DNA of 64,000 bases from Ustilaginoidea virens (Eukaryota; Ascomycota; Sordariomycetes; Hypocreales; Clavicipitaceae), in assembly GCF_000687475.1 (NCBI RefSeq), contig NC_057316.1, positions 186,001 to 250,000 of the forward strand, in the 5' to 3' direction. Position 1 is the first letter of the stretch; the number at the start of each line of letters is the position of its first letter. The translations under genes and the position numbers were made by a program. Shown here piece after piece: positions 57,689 to 64,000 of this stretch. The notes under the pieces were generated by a model. It was not told the DNA's origin. It did no database searches and saw nothing but the letters and a program-made list of their open reading frames with translations.

Positions 57689-58414
57689 TATTGTAATTCT
57701 TAAGGTCACTATAAAAGCAGAGCCTTACTAGCTAGCTAGATAGCACGAGACTGTCTACGACCTATAAACTAATCTTAGTATAAATACTAGATTTTTCACT
57801 AAGTCCTAAGACTATACAAGTGCTATAAAGTAGGGCAAGTGTAAAGGCAAGGCAAATATAAGATAACCAGAAAACGCAGGGAAGGTAAGAAGTTAAGAGG
57901 CATATAGTGCATTAATAGACTCGATTGTGCTACCCTTCTACTATCTAGAAAGAAGGGGGAAAGCTATCCTATATATACACGAAGGAGGGGTGGGCCCAGG
58001 CATCTAGGGAAGCCAGTAAGAGGGCTCCCCGTAATGCTCGCTATGATACGTCAGCAACCCCGCTATATCCGACCTTTCCAACCACCCTAACCACCGCACT
58101 AGTAATTAGTCACCGCACTAGTAACTAGCCACCACGCTAGTAGGCCACCACGCTAATTTAGCAATGCCACACCACGCTAGTAGGCCGCCACCACGCTAGT
58201 AGGCAACCACGCTAATTTAGCAATGCCACACCTTTTCAACAAGGCCTACCTTACTTGATATACAGTAAATAATCCACTGAAAATCCTTAAGGTTAAAGGC
58301 AAAGGCCTAAGGTAATACTACCATAAGTCCAAGAGGCGGTATAAGGGCCAGAAGGTTAGTAGGGCAGTAGGGCATAAGGCCAGCAGCCTAGTAGGCTACT
58401 ATAGGATTTTAACA
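57689..58414 (-). repeat. 5' LTR of the copia element
   Basis: 726 bp, the partner of 51802-52527. Confidence 0.93.
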
Positions 58415-61200
58415 GTAAAGATATCTATAGAGGGGAATGCAGTAGTAGTAAGCTAAGGGAATATTAGGTTAGGGATATTATTATAAGTAGCCTAAAAGGT
58501 AGGGAAGAACCATTAGGCGAGTACTTATGCCTTTTTTTTATATATTATTGCCTTTAGACCTAGACTACTTTATTCTAATAGTAGCATCTCTTTTAATTTA
58601 GGCGGAAGGCTATTATATAGGCATGCCTATTTCTCTAGAGACTATAGGTCGGTATTTTAAGCAGTTGCTTTATTAAAGGCTTTTCGCTATAACTAGTACT
58701 ATTCCTCCTAGATAATATAAGATTAGGTCGCTTTTGCTTCTTAGGTAGCACTAAGGTTCTCCAGGGTATAATATACCACCTATTTTCGGTAGGCCTTTTT
58801 TACTACTATTTAGGCCATCTTAGCGCAAAAGTTCCACTATAGTTCCGCGCTAAGAGCTTTAGGTGCCTTCTTTAATATTATAATATCGGCAATACTTTAG
58901 AGTTAACTAGTAAGCTATTCGGCGTATATATTTATCTCGGTAGGGGAGTAAAGTAGGGCTTTAGTATAATAGGTAGTAAATCAGTTTTTTATTTCGGTTT
59001 AAATAAGGTATCGGTTAAAAGACTTCTAGCTATTCTTTAATAAGGGGGCTTTTACGTAATAATTACTAGTCTTAATATATATAAGCTAAAGGATATAATT
59101 AGACCTAATAAGGTTAGTATTTCTAAGATATTCGACTATAATATCTAGTATAACCTATATATAGTTAATAGTACTATTTCTCTTTTTAAGAGCCCTTTTT
59201 ATTATTTTATTATAAAGAGTAGCTAGCTTAAGCTGCTATTATATTATAAGTTTAAAGAGAATATTAATACTAAATAAAATCTAATTTAGGCTATCCTAAA
59301 GAGGGTAATATATATTAAAGTCCCTAATAAAGGTACTATAGGGGTAGGGTAAAAGTTCGGCAAGCGCAATAAAGGGGGTTATTTAGTTTAGCTTATAGCC
59401 TAAGGAGTAAATAGAGTAGATATTAGTATATAATAGGGAAATCTTATATTAGTCTATTCCTTTATCGCTAGTCTATATACCAGGCCTATACCGCTTATAG
59501 ATATATATTGCTATTCTCCTACTATATACTACTAATATATATCTTCTAAGGCTAAGACTTAGCGGGGCCTATTTAGGCATAATAGGTTCTTAGATTGCTA
59601 TAATATTAAGCTTGCGCTAGTAATAGAGTGCTAGTCTTATAAGGGTAGTTTTCTTCTATATATTTTAGTAGAAGACTATTATTATGCAGATAGTTATAAA
59701 GGGGTTAGTAGTAGCAATATATTAGAGGTAGCTATAGGTTAGGCATCTAAGGCAGGCGCAGTTATATTATAGTTTTATATAGGGGCGGCTTAGAAGAAGG
59801 CAATAATACTACTATCGGCCCTAATATAGGGGGTCCTATTAACGCTTTTAACCGGGCAGCTTTATTTCTAAGGGGAGGGCTTATATAGGGGAGATCCGCT
59901 AACTATATAATAATAGCCCTAATTTGCGATTAGGATAATATTAGCATCTAATACTATATATAAGGCAAAGAGCCTTAATCTATCGCTATAAGAATTTCTA
60001 GCTTTTTCCTATTATTTATTCGCTACCTTATAGAGGCGGGACTACGCTAGGTAGGATCCGTAATAGTTAAGGCAGGATTCGCATTAATTCTATATAGTAG
60101 TTAGGCAGCTTTAATTATTATCCGGGTAGTATTTAGAGCTATATTAGCCGCAGCGAGCTGCCGCTATATAGTATATAGCGATATAACTAAATTTAAAGTA
60201 ATTATAGTACTAGCGAGGGTATATAGTATCATTATAAGGTTCGGCTTTAAATATCTCTACTTAGTATATAATACCGGCTTTATAGAGCTTATTTATAAGG
60301 TTGATAAAGTCTACCCCTATAATTAGGGGCGCTTATATTATAGTCCCCCTAAAGCAGCGAGGGGAGACCCTAATAAAGCCTTTACTATTAGCTCTAATAA
60401 GATTCGACTAAATATCCTTTATTACAGTATTTATAATATAGTAGGTTAAGAAGCTTTTAATAATAATACTAAATAAGCATTAGTTAGGTTCTACCTTTTA
60501 GCCGAAGGCAGGGTATACCTAGGTTATATTTATAATATACTTCGCTTTTTCTTCTTTAAAAGTAATAATTATATTATTACTATAGAGCCTATAGGCTATA
60601 ACCGCTATTCTTTTAGCGGTAGCCCTATTAATTATATTAATAATCTCAATTAGGGTGCGGTTCTAAAGGATTTCGCTAATAGTATTTCCTTTAATAAAGA
60701 CTTTATGGTAGATATAGGGGGGCACTATAAAAAGAGCTAGGCTGCATTAGGGTAGTATAGCAGCTATAAGTCCTTATACTGCGATAGATGCCTATATAGT
60801 AGGGGCTGCCGTAGTTTTTAGGAGATTCTATATAGCCTTATTAACTATAGTCTTAATTATCTATATAAGGGTTCCAATAGGGGTATAAATATTGCCTAGG
60901 TCGGCCTCTTGCCGGGCAGTCTCTACTATAAAGCTTATAGCTTCTCGCACTCTTCTTAGCACTACTAGGGGAATATAGTCCTATAGCTCTTTTATAAAAT
61001 CTACGATAATATCGGCTATTAGTTGCTTCCGCCCTTAGGTAGGTTCGGTCTCGGTCTAGTTGCACTATATGCTATTCGCGATTGTAGTATTAGGGTTGTA
61101 GCGGCTATATGCTATGCCGCCTTTATTCCCTCTGTCGATATCTATTACTTTATTTATACTTGCTGCGCCTACTCCCTAGACGCGATGCGCTATAGGTAAG
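58415..61200 (-). mobile_element. Tad-like LINE, 5' half (gag/endonuclease side), decayed
   Basis: The sequence resumes directly from the target duplication GTAAA and continues the reading of the LINE interrupted by copia. A 70-codon open piece at 61065-60853 (ADR-rich, LRAEATNSRYYRRFYKRAIG) fits the start of a gag-like first ORF. Endonuclease-type residues are no longer readable with confidence. The 5' end lies near 61200, before a run of GGGGGGTAAAC. Confidence 0.55.
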
Positions 61201-64000
61201 GGGGGTAAACAGACGAGAAAAAGCAATTAGAAATATTAGAATTGATTTTAGAGGCGGTTCTATGCCGCTACCTAGGTGCGGGCGAAATCGCGAAAAAGTT
61301 TTTTTTTGCCGGTATATACTATACGATATATAAGCTCAAACTCTAATATAGCTTATCGAATTTCAGTAGGCTATTTTTCTAAGGCCTATTAACGCTTTTT
61401 TATCTAGACTTATAGAACTTCGCTCGCATCTACTACCAAAACGTTAGTAGCCTATAAAAATAGTGATTAGATATATCGCGATAAATTATATAATAAGCGA
61501 TAATTAACCTCAAGCCTATCCGTCCATTTCGATATAGACTCGTTTTCTTTAGGGCTTACTTAGCTACTTTAAGTGCCTAATAACAACAAGATGCTCTATA
61601 GTTATAGCGGCTTTAGCTCGTCAACAAGTAATAACAGGTCTATCTAAAAGTCCTAGATATCAAGAAACATATCTAGAATATATTTAGAGCCGTAAAAACT
61701 AGAGTTTATTATGAAGACGATATAGAACCAGTTTCTAATATAACAATCTACTTCTAGAGCGCGATAATAAGCTTCCGGGGCTAGATACATAGGGATTAAT
61801 AGTATTTTTCCTAATATAATAGAAAACATATAAAAAAAGAGAAATAGGTTTCAAAAAATAGGCCAAAAGATAGAGATAAAAACATCATTTTCTAGGGGCG
61901 TATAATATAAAGTAGGAAAAAATAACTCCATTTTCTATATATCTAGATAGTTATAGGAAGGAGCAAGCGATAAAATAATAGGGATTAGATAGGTTAAGTT
62001 TAAAATATCTAATATAGGTAGGGCATAAACTGAATCAGGAAAAAACAGAAAAAAATAGCCCTATTATACCCCGCCATCTAACTGCTTCACCAATATTATA
62101 AGATAATAATATAAGCAGTAGAAAATTCTATAATAATTATTCTTTATTCCCGGAAAAACTAATAATAATTTTAGGTCTACCAATATACCACGATTTAGTC
62201 CATTTAGACCGGAAATTAATAGACTATAGCGTTTAACTATTTGACGAGCTAAAGACTTTAGTAAATAGGTCGCAAGTCAGACAGGCGATAAATAGTAAGC
62301 GGGTACCAATTATAACTTTAGTACTGCAGAGCCAACAGATAGTAAATATAGCGCTATGCTATTACAAAATAATCTAGAAATGCAAGACACTATATAACTT
62401 AACAATAGGGTTAAGGACTGGTTATATTGCATTAGTAGACCTAACTACTAAGACAATAGGGGAAGCTATAAGCAATAGCCCTAATTCCCTAATGATATAT
62501 TAGACATTAATATATAGCACGAGTATAAGAACCGTCAAACCAGGATAGATATAGAAGCCGCCCTTAACTTAGTTAATACTATTTTAAGTCGCATAGAAGC
62601 TTAAGATATAGCTCCCTATATCTAGAACTTAACAAAGAGTATTTATAGTAGATAAGGCAGTCGCCTCCAGTTTAAAAAGCTAGATAATTCTCCCGACGAT
62701 AATAGATTCGATAATAATAACGATAATACTTTATAAGCTATACTTAGAGTCAACGCTTATAAGGGCACTAACGAGATAAATAATAGCTATAAGAATAAGG
62801 CAGGTTCGCAATATTCACCTCTGCTATATAAAACTAGTAATGCAAACACTAGAATTTCACATCTAGTATAGTCGTGCGATAAACAAAATTTAGATAATAT
62901 TAATATCTATATTGACCAGCCAGCTTAGAAATACATTAAGGATACAATAATAGAAATCGAGCAAGAATTAATCCCTCCTAAGCTATTATATTTCATAATA
63001 GCCTTAATTATTTAGGAAGAGCATAATAATATATTACGATAAGGTCACCGGGAACTAATAGAGGTTCTTCAACTTATAGATAATATTAACCAGCTAAAAG
63101 AATTACTAGTTCGCAAAGATACCCTCCGAAAGCACTTATATTACAGTATGCTAGTTATAGTATTACGGAAGAAGACGCTATAGCTTAATGAAATACTACT
63201 ACTATTACGATTTAAACTATAAGAAGATCTATTAGTATTTAATATGTAAGATATACTTTAGGTTTTTCTAAGCTCTAAAAGTAACCTCTAAAAGATTTAC
63301 TATAGTATAGCTCATCTTATCGATAACGATATCTTAGAACCATAGCAAGCTTGTTAGTAGGGTAAATCAATAAGAACTATATTAGAGCATTATGCCTATA
63401 ATGCTACTAGCTAGCCCATCTAGCCTTCGGATTTTATACATTAGAAATGCTTAGAGAGCTCTTATAATATAGTTTACATTAGTAGGGTTATATATATTAG
63501 TTTAGACTTCTGCCGATTAACGCTAGACGGAATGCATAAAAATCCAATTATTAAGGTCTAGATAGTATACCTAACTAACGCATTACCGGCAGATATAGCA
63601 TAGCGATAGGATTAGGCTATCTTTTTATAATAGTCACCAGGACATAAAGAACTAGTTATTATAATTAATAAGCGGAATTTTATTCTACTAAAGCAAGTTA
63701 TTAACCGCATACTATAGGTTCATATAGACTATCAATTCGACCCAACCTAGAATTATCTATATCTACTCTCTACGTCCTATACTATCTATTATTTCTATAA
63801 TAGTTATCACTAGGCTTTTCGACTAGCTTAGCTTACGATACCTTTTTATAGCAAAAAAGAAATAAAGGAGTATAAAAAGGAATATTTACTCGCTTATTTT
63901 ATAAATAAAAAAATTATTTCGCTACTAATATTCTTATTTACTAATACTTTTAGTCTATTTCGCAATATATATCGGTCATTAGAAGGCATTTACCTTATAC
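61201..64000 (+). pseudogene. Decayed DNA-transposase-like frame, cut by window edge
   Basis: On the plus strand, from about 62640 to the window end, a frame reads through TAG/TAA stops that mostly replace Gln or Trp. It includes DDNRFDNNND, EIEQELIPPKLLYFI, SLDFCRLTLDGMHKNP, SPGHKELVIIINKRNFILL and, at the edge, LFTNTFSLFRNIYRSLEGIYL. The last block resembles the DxFGxYRNMYRS segment I associate with fungal CACTA-like (Plavaka/KDZ-type) transposases. That link is from memory of motif shape, so the family is tentative. 61201-62160 is AT-rich with no clear frame. Confidence 0.4.

Larger units (their letters stand above)
51802..58414 (-). mobile_element. Ty1/copia retrotransposon, young but defective, inserted in the LINE
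   Basis: LTRs of 726 bp at 51802-52527 and 57689-58414 are about 97% identical by eye, with mostly transitions. The target duplication GTAAA lies at 51797-51801 and 58415-58419. Minus-strand LTRs read TGTTAAAATCC to CAATA. The primer site GGTTATAAGCCCGGG follows the 5' LTR directly, complementary to the initiator tRNA-Met anticodon arm. The purine tract AGAGGGGG precedes the 3' LTR. It keeps far more CpA than its surroundings, so it is younger or only lightly mutated. Confidence 0.93.

Overview
This window is a filamentous ascomycete chromosome segment, most likely from a Sordariomycete. The evidence is short phase-consistent spliceosomal introns with (A/G)CT(A/G)A(C/T) branch sites, a fungal CYP52-type P450, tricalbin/Mug190-like proteins, a Cwf19 splicing factor, and AT-rich flanks that look mutated by RIP (repeat-induced point mutation: CpA turned into TpA, premature stops at Gln and Trp codons). 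I cannot name the species. The assignment rests on gene content and RIP, not on a database search. LAYOUT: 1-4368 is AT-rich, repeat-derived DNA. About 4.4-37.6 kb is a GC-normal island with ten genes I can support. About 37.6-64 kb is a second AT-rich block of nested, decayed transposons. GENE ISLAND, left to right: (+) alpha/beta hydrolase with a ~500-residue disordered N-terminus; (-) Cwf19 spliceosomal protein; (-) secreted protein of unknown family with a 386-bp miniature inverted-repeat element in its first intron; (-) 183-aa secreted protein; (+) 118-aa Cys-containing secreted protein; (-) and (+) a head-to-head pair of paralogous SMP/C2 membrane-contact-site proteins (Mug190/tricalbin-like); (-) CYP52-type cytochrome P450; (-) 795-aa protein of unknown function; (+) LSMT-type SET protein with a C-terminal MYND zinc finger; (-) 146-aa secreted protein. 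Intron/exon structures were worked out by hand from splice signals and reading phase. TRANSPOSON BLOCKS: Right of the island are a tiny TRIM-like LTR element (37653-38024, target duplication CTTAG), a 39-bp tandem array, a full-length RIP-killed Ty3/gypsy element (38886-44525, 254-bp LTRs, target duplication ATACT), a decayed reading frame with four 126-bp (42-codon) tandem repeats, a Tad-like LINE split by a young Ty1/copia element (51802-58414, 726-bp LTRs, target duplication GTAAA), and at the right edge a decayed DNA-transposase-like frame. Left of the island are a 3' LTR of the same gypsy family in opposite orientation and a ~0.9-kb inverted-repeat element carrying seven 91-bp tandem units. 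HOW IT WORKS TOGETHER: I see no single pathway or biosynthetic cluster. The island mixes housekeeping genes (splicing, membrane contact, methyltransferase) with four small or mid-sized secreted proteins of unknown family and a fatty-acid/alkane-hydroxylase-like P450. This is the pattern of a small island in a repeat-compartmentalised genome. I found no convincing undescribed multi-gene system. The most novel-looking items are the 42-residue-repeat decayed gene, the paired inverted-repeat elements that share a motif, the TRIM-like element, and the orphan secreted proteins.
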